Numbered from the stretch's first letter, positions 56,029-64,000 are shown. The stretch: 64,000 bases of DNA from Nodularia sp. LEGE 06071 (GCF_015207755.1 NZ_JADEWH010000003.1:360531-424530); one strand, 5' to 3'. Notes: generated from the letters alone by a model not told the origin. Numbers and translations are program-made.

Positions 56029-57780
56029 ATGATTAATGCTAAATATCCTGTTACACCTTTTAAACCTATTAAATTAAGTTTATCCTTATCGCCTCCATCA
56101 ATACCTATATTTCCGTCTTATGACGTGTACACAGATGGATGTACAATGGTTGTCGCAAAGTATTATAAAAGTCCTGTTAATCCTGGGGAAAAATTTTATA
56201 CTGATTCCCCTTTTATAATACAAAATCCTTCATGTCCGCCGCCGCAACCGCCACCCATACCACCTCCATCCGGCAACCCTAATGCACCACCTCCTGATCT
56301 AAAATGCGAGGGAGACATTCTAATAATCAGAATTCCAATATTGAACCATCAATATGTAGAATCATTTCCGCTAACATTCAGCAGTAGGGAATTTAAGACT
56401 ACTGGAACTCTTCAATCCGTAAAGTATCCTCTATATGATAACAATGGCGATACTTATGGACTGATCTCTATTAATTGGAGCATTCAGGGGTGGACAACAC
56501 AAGAGACATTACCGTGGTCTAACATTTGGAAGAAAGTACAATTTTCTGATTCCCAATCTATTACATACAAAATTACTAAAAGTACACTAGGTTCTTATGA
56601 TGAAGGAGACTATATAGCACAACGTCTTGCCACTGGATCTAATACTAGGCAGTGGCGTGTAGTCACTCGTGGTATAGGTGAAACTTTTACAGCTTATATA
56701 GGGGACTTTGCTAAACTTTTCTATGATGGAGACTTTAATAATCCTAGTAGTTTAAATCCGTTTACAGGTGCTACTACTACTGGATTTTTCGACTCAGGCG
56801 ACCCACAATATATATATTCATCCAATAACACAGATAGCACTATAGCTTTTACAGTATTTGGATTTTTCACACAATGCTATGGGACTTCCGTAGATTATGG
56901 CGACCCTTACGATCCACCTCCACCACCTAAGCCACCCATGACTTGCTGTCCACAGAATGATCAATTACTTAAGCTAATTCTTCAAAGAATAGGTACTTTA
57001 CCAGTTAGTGTTCCTGACTCGCTAGTATCTACTAACCCGTCACCTGTGCAAGTTAAAAGCCTGACAGAATTTCTTTCTTGGCACGGTAAACAAACCGATG
57101 CACTAGCGGGACAATTCCCGATAGAGATAGAAGTAGAAGATTCTGATTTTACCGATACAGGTAATCAGAAATTGGTGATGTCCTTACCTAATATTGCAGA
57201 AACGTTAGCAGAGGTAGTGGGACTATTGGTAGTGCTAAAACGTGAAAGTGAAGTAACCTTGCAAGCATCCTTAAAGGGAATGATAGAAGCCGGCGCTGCT
57301 AAACAAGCTGCACAGGTAGCCGTAGATATAGGTCTAGCGAACGCCGAATTTTTAGGCTATAGGTTGGATAAAAAGAAGAAAACCATAACGCTTACTTTTA
57401 ACCCTGATGAGGCTGATTTTGCAAAACTATTAATGGACAAAGAGATAAACTACTATTCGTATGAGAATGTGGATAAGAAGGACATTAAAGATTATTTAAT
57501 GCCTATTCTTCAGATGGTACAGCGTTGGAATGCTCAAAATTTCGTGAAATTAGCGAAGAATGGTGTGCAGGCTGCTGCACAAATTAAAAAGTTACTTACT
57601 GACCCTGAAAAGTTATCAGAAGAATTAGATAAAAATACCGATAAAGATTTCAAAGATTGGGCTGAAGAAGTCGAGGACGGATATACCGGTTTGCCTCAAA
57701 CACCATCAGGGGACAAGGGTAAGCCATACGGAAAAGATAAAGATGAGCGTCCCAAAGTTAGAAAATTAGGAGACTTTTAA
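56029..57780 (+). CDS. Uncharacterised proline-rich element protein
   Basis: 583 aa. A Pro-rich segment (about 65-90, PPPQPPPIPPPSGNPNAPPP) separates a short beta-rich start from a beta-rich middle; another Pro tract (PPPPPKPPMTCCPQN) precedes a predominantly helical C-terminal half with VAVDIGLANAEFLGYRLDKK, DYLMPILQMVQRWNAQN and a Lys/Asp-rich tail (GDKGKPYGKDKDERP). Mixed composition is reminiscent of viral minor structural or penetration proteins. No family recognised. Confidence 0.55.
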   Translation: MINAKYPVTPFKPIKLSLSLSPPSIPIFPSYDVYTDGCTMVVAKYYKSPVNPGEKFYTDSPFIIQNPSCPPPQPPPIPPPSGNPNAPPPDLKCEGDILIIRIPILNHQYVESFPLTFSSREFKTTGTLQSVKYPLYDNNGDTYGLISINWSIQGWTTQETLPWSNIWKKVQFSDSQSITYKITKSTLGSYDEGDYIAQRLATGSNTRQWRVVTRGIGETFTAYIGDFAKLFYDGDFNNPSSLNPFTGATTTGFFDSGDPQYIYSSNNTDSTIAFTVFGFFTQCYGTSVDYGDPYDPPPPPKPPMTCCPQNDQLLKLILQRIGTLPVSVPDSLVSTNPSPVQVKSLTEFLSWHGKQTDALAGQFPIEIEVEDSDFTDTGNQKLVMSLPNIAETLAEVVGLLVVLKRESEVTLQASLKGMIEAGAAKQAAQVAVDIGLANAEFLGYRLDKKKKTITLTFNPDEADFAKLLMDKEINYYSYENVDKKDIKDYLMPILQMVQRWNAQNFVKLAKNGVQAAAQIKKLLTDPEKLSEELDKNTDKDFKDWAEEVEDGYTGLPQTPSGDKGKPYGKDKDERPKVRKLGDF

Positions 57781-57781
57781 T

Positions 57782-59329
57782 ATGTCCGGTATACCTGTCA
57801 GTAGTTTACTTAGTAGAACTACACGGGCAAAAATTGGCAAGAGAGTCATCAGCGCACTACAAAGAAAAATAACCTTAACTAGCATTATCAACTTTGTTAT
57901 TAAAGGCTCTGGAATGCTTAAAAACTTTATAGTTGCTGGGCTTTCAAAATTAGACTTTAATATCAGTAGTATGTTGGGGCTTGCTAAGCGTACTTTTGAT
58001 TTTTTGTATAACTTCAACTGGAACAGCACAGACAAGCAGCTAGAAGAACAAATAAAGGCATTGCAGGTTGAAATAGCAGGACAGCTTGGGGCGACGCTGG
58101 GGAATGCTGTAGGCTATTTTACCGGCGGCACTATTGCTGGTATAGCAGCATATAAATTCAATCCAGCACTAGCAGCAGTAGTAATCAAGGATGTGTCTGC
58201 TAGTGGCATTGATGAGTTGGTGGATAACCTTAAAGACTTGATGTCTAGTGTGGGTATATTAGCTATAAAGACTTTTTTTACAGCTACGTTTACTACTGTC
58301 CGCAAGATGATAAAAAGCCAATCGAAATTGATTGGTAAAATTTTTGGAGATGATAAAGAAAAAGCTATAAAAGCTTGGGGCGCTGATGGAACCGCTGCAT
58401 GGTCTTTCGCATCAAAGAAAGAGGAAAGTTACGATCAGATTAAAAGCCCAGCTTGGAAAAACTTCTGGGAAGAATTTGACGAAGAAGCCTATGAAGGTTT
58501 CTGGGAAGCTGGATTTGTTGCTGCTAGTACGGCAGACCAGTGGATAGCACAGCAAAAGCTAGATGAAGTTATAGCGGTAGAAAATCAGCGAGTAGTAGTG
58601 GTAACACCTAACAGGTTAGTCCCTGACCAAAGGGTTATACTTGCTGGTTCTGGCATTGAATTAAGAAACCAAGTAACATCAGCGCTAACAACTTATCAGG
58701 TGATGGGCGATCGCGACCTGGGCATCATTTATGGTACAGATGGCGAACAACCTGTGCGATCGCTGCTGCCAAGGGTATTCTTAAAGTTTTATGAAAAAAA
58801 AGAAGATAGGATAATTGGCACTGGTGCAAATGGCAAAAAAGTAGCTACTAACAATCCCCTTGCCATGCAAATTAGCTTCAGGCTGATGGGGAAGACGGAG
58901 GATGATTTTAAAGCCGATGGATATATCAAACAATTGGCAACTAAGATTCATACTGAATTTGCTACCCCAGCTTACAAAATCAATAAAGGTACAAATCTTT
59001 TTACCTACCAAGATCCCAGTAAAGGGTATGGACTCAATCTATGGGTGGGTGATGCCGCAACTGCCAAACAAATCATTAATAAGGTACTGGATATACAGGG
59101 GCATAAAATGGATAACGATTGCTTTAGAGTAGGTTCTAAGCCTACTGGTGCGGTCAAAAAATCAGTAACCAAGACCGTGCTAGGCAAGCAAATAGAAGTA
59201 ACCACAGTGGGACAGAAGACAGGTAAGGTGACTTTCACAGAAGCTACGATTACGATCGGTAATGGGACGGATACTATCGCGTTGGTAGACCTTACCGGGA
59301 AGAGGCGAAATGTGGTTTACAAAGCATGA
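57782..59329 (+). CDS. Uncharacterised element protein with small-residue-rich membrane-like segment
   Basis: 515 aa. A helical N-terminal part has a Gly/Ala-rich segment (AGQLGATLGNAVGYFTGGTI then AGIAAYKFNPALAAVVIK) that could insert in a membrane. A middle helical region has WKNFWEEFDEEAYEGFWEAG, and the C-terminal third is beta-rich (QVMGDRDLGIIYGTDGEQPV, RVFLKFYEKKEDR). AGGAG lies before its ATG. Last gene of the operon. No recognisable tape-measure repeat or lytic domain. A pore or DNA-delivery role is a guess from composition. Confidence 0.5.
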   Translation: MSGIPVSSLLSRTTRAKIGKRVISALQRKITLTSIINFVIKGSGMLKNFIVAGLSKLDFNISSMLGLAKRTFDFLYNFNWNSTDKQLEEQIKALQVEIAGQLGATLGNAVGYFTGGTIAGIAAYKFNPALAAVVIKDVSASGIDELVDNLKDLMSSVGILAIKTFFTATFTTVRKMIKSQSKLIGKIFGDDKEKAIKAWGADGTAAWSFASKKEESYDQIKSPAWKNFWEEFDEEAYEGFWEAGFVAASTADQWIAQQKLDEVIAVENQRVVVVTPNRLVPDQRVILAGSGIELRNQVTSALTTYQVMGDRDLGIIYGTDGEQPVRSLLPRVFLKFYEKKEDRIIGTGANGKKVATNNPLAMQISFRLMGKTEDDFKADGYIKQLATKIHTEFATPAYKINKGTNLFTYQDPSKGYGLNLWVGDAATAKQIINKVLDIQGHKMDNDCFRVGSKPTGAVKKSVTKTVLGKQIEVTTVGQKTGKVTFTEATITIGNGTDTIALVDLTGKRRNVVYKA

Positions 59330-59330
59330 G

Positions 59331-59543
59331 CTATGCAAAATCGTCTTCGGTTAAAATTTCATCCGCCGGAAGAATCAAGAATGTCCGGATTAAGGTACAT
59401 CCGGGGAATGGAAGGAGCCTCACTAACTGAAGCTCCTCGTCTACTGCTATCAGCTCTGAACATACGTATTCCTGCATCACTCCGTCGTGGTAGTAAACTG
59501 TTTGTCCTATGGCTAATTCTAAAATTTCTGGCTTTGTATCCAT
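59331..59543 (-). CDS. Small element protein next to the right end
   Basis: 70 aa from ATG at 59543 (MDTKPEILELAIGQTVYYHD); a start at 59555 adds four residues. It is acidic with a central AVDEELQLVRLLPFP and ends TEDDFA. Convergent with the 515-aa gene, stops one base apart. Unknown function; the only minus-strand gene at the right end. Confidence 0.45.
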   Translation of the reverse strand: MDTKPEILELAIGQTVYYHDGVMQEYVCSELIAVDEELQLVRLLPFPGCTLIRTFLILPADEILTEDDFA

Positions 59544-59562
59544 GAATGGAGGCATTTTGCGA

Positions 59563-59604
59563 GGGATAAACCAATATACAGTATTTTATATATTGGTTTA
59601 TCCC
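59563..59604. terminator. 16-bp perfect hairpin near attR
   Basis: GGGATAAACCAATATA (59563-59578) and TATATTGGTTTATCCC (59589-59604) with a 10-nt loop. The stem is AT-rich; it could terminate the plus-strand operon or be an accessory site for integrase/Xis, lying 92 bp inside the right repeat. Confidence 0.55.
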
Positions 59605-59696
59605 CGACGGGAATAGCAGCGCGATTGAGTAGTGTATGAGTAGAAAAGTAGTCAGGAATCCTTCAATCTGTTGCTGTCTCGTCTCTTTTTGTCATC

Positions 59697-59725
59697 CCCG
59701 AAGAAGTACCACCTAATTTACAAAA
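59697..59725. repeat. attR, 29-bp core at the right end of the element
   Basis: Identical to 43385-43413, followed by A then TAGC as the relict of the methyltransferase stop. Preceded by element sequence (GTCATCC) and followed by chromosomal sequence with a CCCTGAGCGCAGTCGAAGGG repeat at about 59760. Confidence 0.9.
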
Positions 59726-59988
59726 ATAGCACCCCCGCTGAGCGGAAGTCAAAAGTTTACCCTGAGCGCAGTCGAAGGGTCAAAAGTCAAGAGGCTTTTA
59801 TTTTGAAATTTGCAATTTTTAGCAAGGGTATGCATATTTACACCGTGCTGTACTAGTACCACATAGTAGAAGTTAAAAGGCTAGGTATTGGGGAGAATAG
59901 GCAGAGGGACGCAGAAGAAACAGAACATTGGTTTTGTTTTCTTCTTCCCCAGTTCCTAGTCTCTCACTTAATACGGAACAATTTCACC
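59726..59988. repeat. Chromosomal spacer after attR
   Basis: Contains CCCCGCTGAGCGGAAGTC, CCTGAGCGCAGTCGAAGGG and AGTCAAGAGGC of a dispersed repeat type, then GAATAGGCAGAGGGACGCAG. No gene. Confidence 0.4.
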
Positions 59989-60798
59989 ATGAAAGGATTA
60001 CAAGGCAAAAATGCTTTAGTTACAGGTGCAACTTCAGGCATTGGTCAGGCGATCGCAGTGAAACTGGCCCAAGAAGGCTGTAATATAGCAATTAACTACC
60101 GTAAAACCCCAGAATCCGGGGCGGAAACGGAAGCAATGGCAGTAGAAAAAGCCTGTAAAGACATCGAAAATTGTGGAATGCGATCGCTATTAGTACAGGG
60201 CGATGTTTCCCAAGAATCAGACATTGTGACAATGGTCAACAGTGTAGTTGACACCTTTGGCAGTTTAGATATTCTAATTAACAATGCCGGCATTCAAACA
60301 GAATGCCCATCCCACGAACTGACTACCGCAGACTTCGATCAAGTCCTGGCAGTTAACCTCCGGGGTGCTTTCCTCTGCGCCCGTGAAACTATCAAACATC
60401 TTTTATCCCAGAACCATTCCGGGGTAATCATCAATATTTCCAGTGTTCACGAAATTATTCCCAGACCTACATATCTAAGTTATTCCATTAGCAAAGGTGG
60501 AATGGAAAACCTCACTAAAACCCTAGCATTAGAATACGCTCATCGACGTATCCGCGTCAATGCCGTAGCACCAGGAGCGACAGTCACACCAATCAATCAA
60601 GCTTGGATAGATGACCCAGAAAAAAAGGCAACTGTGGAAAGTCATATTCCCATGTGTCGTGCGGGAACCACTGAAGAAATGGCAGCAGCCGTAGCTTTTT
60701 TAGCCTCAGATGATGCCGCTTACATCACAGGTCAAACTTTATTTGTAGACGGTGGACTAAGTTTGTACGCTGACTTCCGCGAAAATTGGTCAGCCTGA
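59989..60798 (+). CDS. SDR-family oxidoreductase (glucose 1-dehydrogenase-like)
   Basis: 269 aa. Cofactor motif TGATSGIG (about 13-20), NNAG at about 97, catalytic Ser in INISSVHE, and YSISK with Tyr and Lys (about 160-164). C-terminal VAPGATVTPIN and GQTLFVDGGLSLY are typical of glucose 1-dehydrogenase/3-oxoacyl-ACP-reductase-like SDRs. Uses NAD(P)H; substrate unknown. Monocistronic; TGA is followed by a spacer holding a possible small gene. Confidence 0.9.
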   Translation: MKGLQGKNALVTGATSGIGQAIAVKLAQEGCNIAINYRKTPESGAETEAMAVEKACKDIENCGMRSLLVQGDVSQESDIVTMVNSVVDTFGSLDILINNAGIQTECPSHELTTADFDQVLAVNLRGAFLCARETIKHLLSQNHSGVIINISSVHEIIPRPTYLSYSISKGGMENLTKTLALEYAHRRIRVNAVAPGATVTPINQAWIDDPEKKATVESHIPMCRAGTTEEMAAAVAFLASDDAAYITGQTLFVDGGLSLYADFRENWSA

Positions 60799-60856
60799 GT
60801 AGTTGTTTGGGAGAATCTAGATTATCCCAATTGGCAAAACGTGTCACTGGCCAAAT

Positions 60857-61021
60857 ATGACCCCGAAAGCGAAAAATTTCTCCAAACTTAAGGAAGCAAA
60901 CAAAAAACTAATATTGTACTTTGGCGGTAGCATTTTAACTTTAGTGATTCTCGGTTTCGGCTTTCTGTACGTCCGAGGATTTTTCCGTACATTATTTCTC
61001 ACCAGATATCTAATTATGTAA
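60857..61021 (+). CDS. Possible 54-aa single-helix membrane protein
   Basis: ATG at 60857, TAA at 61019-61021. A basic N-terminus (MTPKAKNFSKLKEANKK) then one hydrophobic helix (ILYFGGSILTLVILGFGFLY) and VRGFFRT. Conforms to positive-inside rule; no homologue recognised. Overlaps the end of an antisense ORF (61014-61280) that looks unsupported. Confidence 0.4.
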   Translation: MTPKAKNFSKLKEANKKLILYFGGSILTLVILGFGFLYVRGFFRTLFLTRYLIM

Positions 61022-61280
61022 TTTGTAAAAACTTTTCTAGACCTTCCCTAGATGTCTTAGATTTATTGATAATAAACACCTCTGGTCTTTGATATTTATG
61101 ATAAATATGCTCAATTCGCTCTAGGGATAATGGTTCCATATAATATCCATGCGGGTGGGTGAAGTTCTGACTTTTAACTAAATCCAACCACCCTAGTGCG
61201 GGGATAATAGGGGACTTCAAACTAAAAAAATATCCCATCACTGGGTAGGCAGGGAGCAGGGAGCAGGGGGAAGAAAACAA

Positions 61281-61550
61281 AATATTATCTGAGTAAATTG
61301 GATAATTTATTTTCTGGAAGTCCCTAGTAGCTGTTAATTAACCCCTACGGAAGTGACCGACCGCAGAAACAGGGGAGAGAGGGGGATTTGGAACTCCCCT
61401 CCCGAAATGGTTCTGAGCAACTAGATTTAGAGAAAAAATCTTTATTCCTCTTTGCTTCGCAAGGTTACCACGGTAAGCGCAGCTATACCCTTCAGGGCTT
61501 TAGAATCAGCCGAGGCGCGTCTACCAGAAGCAAAAAACTCGCACCTTTGC
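61281..61550. other. Intergenic region upstream of nothing obvious, downstream of rca
   Basis: About 270 bp with no gene; GGAGCAGGGAGCAGGGGG at about 61255 is a dispersed tandem tract. The 3' end of rca lies at 61551. Confidence 0.35.
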
Positions 61551-62813
61551 TTAATTTCTACCATTCGGACGCTGAATAATCGTTTCCACAATCCGCCGTT
61601 TAGCTTTCGGGTCAATTTCTACCAAGCGCACATACTCACCCTGATATTCCGCTAGATAACCTTCTAAAGCTGATATTGCATCCCACTCAGCATTAATCTG
61701 ATTTGTACCGCAACTTTGCCAAGAACCCATGCGGAAACGACGTTCATCTACGTGTTCAAAGTTAATTCTGTGACCTTGAGCTAAAATTTGGCGAATTTGT
61801 TCTTGTGTCTCTAGGCTTAAATGGGTATTTGATGCTTTTGGTGTCTGAAATCCATTCCCGTTTTTAGGTGGTTGGGAAGCATTGCTGGGTGTCACAGGCG
61901 CAGATGGTGCTGGTTGATAATTTTGACTCCCTCGATTCAGTCGATTGTATTCATCAACTAATTGAGAAGTTTCCACTCGTTGTTGTTCACCCACCATCAA
62001 GTTACCAGCCTCGATCAGGTTAGACAAGCTGAAATCTGGCTTTTTAAACTCTGGGGGCTTCTCGGCGCTGTTAACGATACGCAATGATACACGCTCAAAA
62101 CCTACTTTATGGATAAATTCACGTACTTGTTCATCATAAATACGCGATCGCAACGCACTATAAAAGTCAATAGACTGATGAATAAAAGTATCAACGAGCT
62201 GTTCCACTTCCCGTTTTGAAAGTCCATCTTCTGCAAAAATTCCGCCAACAATCCCCACCTTATCGTCTCTATCTGGTTCCCAGTAGAATTTCTCCATCCG
62301 TCCATCCCGAATTAACGGCGCGTAGAGAGTAGAAAAATCATTCCCTGTGACAATAATCGGGACACGATGTAAAGGTGTAGAATCGTAGCTTCCAGGTAAC
62401 TGCACATCAGTAGGATTATCCGCAATATTCATCAGTGTGGCATTTACCAACTGAGTATTTACAGTATATTGAGTACCTTCATCAAAGCGTCCCGCACCTG
62501 CATCTAAATCATTAATCATCAGCACACACATTTTGCCACGCACTTTGATTAATTCTGCGGTTTCGCGATAACGCAAACGAATCAACCGCGCCGGGTCGCC
62601 AGCATCGGGACTTTCCAATTCTCCACCGGAGATGTGAGTCACTTCGATACCCATTTTCTCGAAGACTAACTGACACTGAAATGTCTTACCTTCGCCTTTA
62701 CGTCCATGAATCCCTAAAATCAAAGGAACTCGAACACCAGGTAGATTCAAGAAATTTTTGGTAATGTGAACGCCAAGTTTGTCTAGAAAGCGGGGAGCAA
62801 TGTAATAACTCAT
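61551..62813 (-). CDS. rca: Rubisco activase with C-terminal RbcS-like (SSUL) domain
   Basis: 420 aa. AAA+ domain at about 1-285: Walker A GRKGEGKT (37-44), Walker B LMINDLDAG, arginine-finger region TGNDFSTLYAPLIRDGRMEK. A Pro/Ser/Asn linker (about 285-325) joins to an RbcS-like domain (about 330-415) with QIRQILAQGHRINFEHVDER and FRMGSWQSCGT. It frees Rubisco from inhibitory sugar phosphates; the SSUL tail helps recruit it to carboxysomes. Monocistronic. Confidence 0.96.
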   Translation of the reverse strand: MSYYIAPRFLDKLGVHITKNFLNLPGVRVPLILGIHGRKGEGKTFQCQLVFEKMGIEVTHISGGELESPDAGDPARLIRLRYRETAELIKVRGKMCVLMINDLDAGAGRFDEGTQYTVNTQLVNATLMNIADNPTDVQLPGSYDSTPLHRVPIIVTGNDFSTLYAPLIRDGRMEKFYWEPDRDDKVGIVGGIFAEDGLSKREVEQLVDTFIHQSIDFYSALRSRIYDEQVREFIHKVGFERVSLRIVNSAEKPPEFKKPDFSLSNLIEAGNLMVGEQQRVETSQLVDEYNRLNRGSQNYQPAPSAPVTPSNASQPPKNGNGFQTPKASNTHLSLETQEQIRQILAQGHRINFEHVDERRFRMGSWQSCGTNQINAEWDAISALEGYLAEYQGEYVRLVEIDPKAKRRIVETIIQRPNGRN

Positions 62814-62903
62814 AAAATTATCGTTGATTAGGACTTATTAAATAATGCTAAGTTTTTTTGGTGCATTTTGTTCATTGATCTTCTGGTAGAAATTGACTGC
62901 TAC

Positions 62904-63296
62904 CTACCACAAACGTTGAATTGGATACGCATCAAAAATCTGATCTGCACTCAGTAATGGTATATTTTCCACTATAGACTGTGCAATTAACAATCTATCA
63001 AATGGGTCACGATGATGTAAGGGTAATGATGAGATCACAGCAACATGACTAATTTTGATATCAAGTAAACTGAAATTATTCAAATGAAGTTGCTGGGTGA
63101 TAAATATCTCAAATGGCAGGGGCTGATTAAAAGTAAGTTTACCTATACTTTGCTTGATTGCTATTTCCCAGAGACTAACTACGCTGACAAAAATTTGATT
63201 ATTTTCATCATTTATTAATTCTATTACCTGATTACTCAGTCTTGAATTATCCATCACATACCAGATAAAAGTATGTGTATCTAGTAAAAACATCAT
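62904..63296 (-). CDS. PIN-domain toxin (VapC-like ribonuclease)
   Basis: 130 aa. Metal-binding acids visible: Asp in LLDTHTFIWY, Glu in SLWEIAIKQSIG, and DPFDRLLIAQS with two Asp, near the C-terminus. Single-strand RNase of a type II toxin-antitoxin pair. Its ATG overlaps the stop of the upstream antitoxin gene (63296), so translation is coupled. Confidence 0.9.
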   Translation of the reverse strand: MMFLLDTHTFIWYVMDNSRLSNQVIELINDENNQIFVSVVSLWEIAIKQSIGKLTFNQPLPFEIFITQQLHLNNFSLLDIKISHVAVISSLPLHHRDPFDRLLIAQSIVENIPLLSADQIFDAYPIQRLW

Positions 63297-63520
63297 TACA
63301 TATAATCCTGAAAATCTTCTAAAGGTGCATCAAAGTCCTCAGACAAGGTTATTAAACCCTTCGCACTTCCAGGCTGACGACGGCGTTTTACAGGAGCTAC
63401 AGGAGTTAACTTGATAACTGGTAAATTTTCCTTCATGATGATGATCTCCTCACCTGAAAGCGCTGCTTCAATCAATTCTGGTAAATTTTGAGATGCTTCA
63501 GATACAGGAATTTGAGTCAT
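63296..63520 (-). CDS. Phd/YefM-type antitoxin
   Basis: 74 aa. Typical N-terminus IPVSEASQNLPELIEAALSG, EEIIIMKENLPVIKLTPV, and a Pro/Arg linker before the toxin-binding tail (LSEDFDAPLEDFQDYM). It represses the operon and inactivates the PIN partner, which it overlaps by one base. Confidence 0.88.
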   Translation of the reverse strand: MTQIPVSEASQNLPELIEAALSGEEIIIMKENLPVIKLTPVAPVKRRRQPGSAKGLITLSEDFDAPLEDFQDYM

Positions 63521-63586
63521 AATTTTTACCTCGATATAGCCCTAATTAAATAATTATACTACTTGTTATTTTGAATGATTGATGTA

Positions 63587-63814
63587 TTAAGATTTTTCTG
63601 ATAACCGTTGCACAAATTCTTGATGTTCTTGGGAGTTCAACCCTTGCTGTAAAATTGCTAAAACTTGTGTCATTTCCCCTCTTAATAATGCAGCTACATC
63701 CAACCATAAACCAGGATAAACACGACTTTTAATAATACCGTTAGCATCAGTAATTAATGATATATATTCCTGACGGGGCGACAAACAAGGCTGAAAACAA
63801 GACAGTGTAAACAA
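63587..63814 (-). pseudogene. C-terminal fragment of a Uma2-family endonuclease
   Basis: About 60 recognisable residues (ISLITDANGIIKSRVYPGLW, LQQGLNSQEHQEFVQRLSEK) match the tail of Uma2 proteins of about 220-250 aa; the catalytic part is missing. The first residues (MFTLSCFQPCL) do not look native. Truncated next to the IS4-like element that starts about 60 bp away, which probably destroyed it. Confidence 0.75.
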
Positions 63815-63876
63815 TGTAACGATTTATGGTAAAAAAAGATAGGTCAGGAATTGTCAATAAGACCTATCTAATTATA

Positions 63877-64000
63877 ATGATACCTTTATTCTATCAAAAG
63901 CACTTAAAAAGTCAATTGAGTCTAGCAGAATACCTGTTTCTCCAAATTGTGGTGAACATCTTACAGTCAATTAAAAATGTGAATTTAGAAAGGTTAGCGA
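63877..64000 (+). CDS. IS4-like transposase, N-terminal part (runs off window)
   Basis: Open from ATG at 63877 to the right edge: MIPLFYQKHLKSQLSLAEYL, then VNILQSIKNVNLERLA, resembling the N-terminus of cyanobacterial IS4-type transposases. A hairpin AGATAGGTC...GACCTATCT (about 63838-63868) lies before the start. The IS is cut by the window edge. Confidence 0.55.
   Translation, partial: MIPLFYQKHLKSQLSLAEYLFLQIVVNILQSIKNVNLERLA

Larger units (their letters stand above)
43385..59725. mobile_element. 16.3-kb integrative element with integrase, primase and an unassigned gene block
   Basis: Direct 29-bp repeats (43385-43413 and 59697-59725), a tyrosine integrase transcribed towards attL, a primase/helicase and many small ORFs without chromosomal counterparts define a site-specific integrated element. 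The target is the 3' end of a protein-coding gene rather than a tRNA. Its intergenic style is compact (many ATGA overlaps). There is no terminase, portal, tail tape-measure, relaxase or T4SS gene that I can see. GCGATCGC sites occur about ten times in 43.4-52.3 kb and not once by eye in 52.3-58.7 kb. Confidence 0.9.

Noticed and set aside
43385..59725. Conventional tailed prophage or ICE
   Set aside because: No terminase, portal, tape measure, lysis cassette, relaxase or type IV secretion genes could be recognised.
61014..61280. 88-aa minus-strand frame starting MFSSPCSLLPAYP
   Set aside because: Begins in a GGAGCAGGGAGC repeat; the C-terminal part looks peptide-like but no family or ribosome-binding site supports it.

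Overview
The window looks like the chromosome of a filamentous, probably heterocyst-forming cyanobacterium (Nostoc/Anabaena/Nodularia-like). The palindrome GCGATCGC (HIP1) recurs throughout. There is a Rubisco activase with an RbcS-like tail, remnants of a bidirectional (Hox) hydrogenase locus, an IF-3 gene, a lipoprotein Mn-type superoxide dismutase, and the dispersed palindromes, heptanucleotide tandem repeats and MITE-like elements typical of Nostocales. Species assignment is inference only. I found no tRNA, rRNA or CRISPR array.

Layout. 1-4.4 kb: an HlyD adaptor (cut by the left edge) and a C39-peptidase ABC exporter with an N-terminal cyclic-nucleotide-binding-like region. 5.3-20 kb: housekeeping and envelope genes (ilvN, BON protein, alpha/beta hydrolase, sodA, holin-like protein, site-2 protease, HtrA-type protease, DUF305 lipoprotein, Uma2) separated by repeat-rich spacers. 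20-34.9 kb: glycogen debranching enzyme, LLM oxidoreductase, CAP-domain lipoprotein, AI-2E-type permease, a frameshifted hicA with intact hicB, two divergent CPA1 Na+/H+ antiporters, a TrkA-type K+ regulator, an Npt-like carrier fused to HEAT repeats, and infC. 35-38.1 kb: a scar zone with a deleted IS110 copy, the 3' half of hoxU and an in-frame fusion of a hoxW fragment to a GNAT acetyltransferase; hoxY and hoxH are absent. 38.4-43.4 kb: membrane protein, mgtE, OB-fold protein, APC permease and a lipoprotein methyltransferase.

43,385-59,725 is a 16.3-kb integrative element, the most interesting part of the window. It is bounded by a perfect 29-bp direct repeat that copies the 3' end of the methyltransferase gene, so that gene stays intact. 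It encodes a tyrosine integrase beside attL, a coupled run of small genes (one with an ASCH domain), a small regulator split across two frames at a correctly phased G_GGA_AAA slippery heptamer, and a DUF3854/SF3-helicase-type primase with a (GGGS)7 linker. Two oppositely transcribed blocks follow, which I cannot assign as a whole: four small minus-strand genes, then five plus-strand genes including a LamG domain and a duplicated phage-type beta-domain. I see no terminase, portal, relaxase or packaging ATPase, so it is neither an ordinary tailed prophage nor a conjugative element. GCGATCGC is frequent in its replication half and absent by eye over 52.3-58.7 kb, suggesting a mosaic.

59.7-64 kb: SDR oxidoreductase, Rubisco activase, a PIN/Phd toxin-antitoxin pair, and a Uma2 fragment abutting the start of an IS4-like transposase cut by the right edge.
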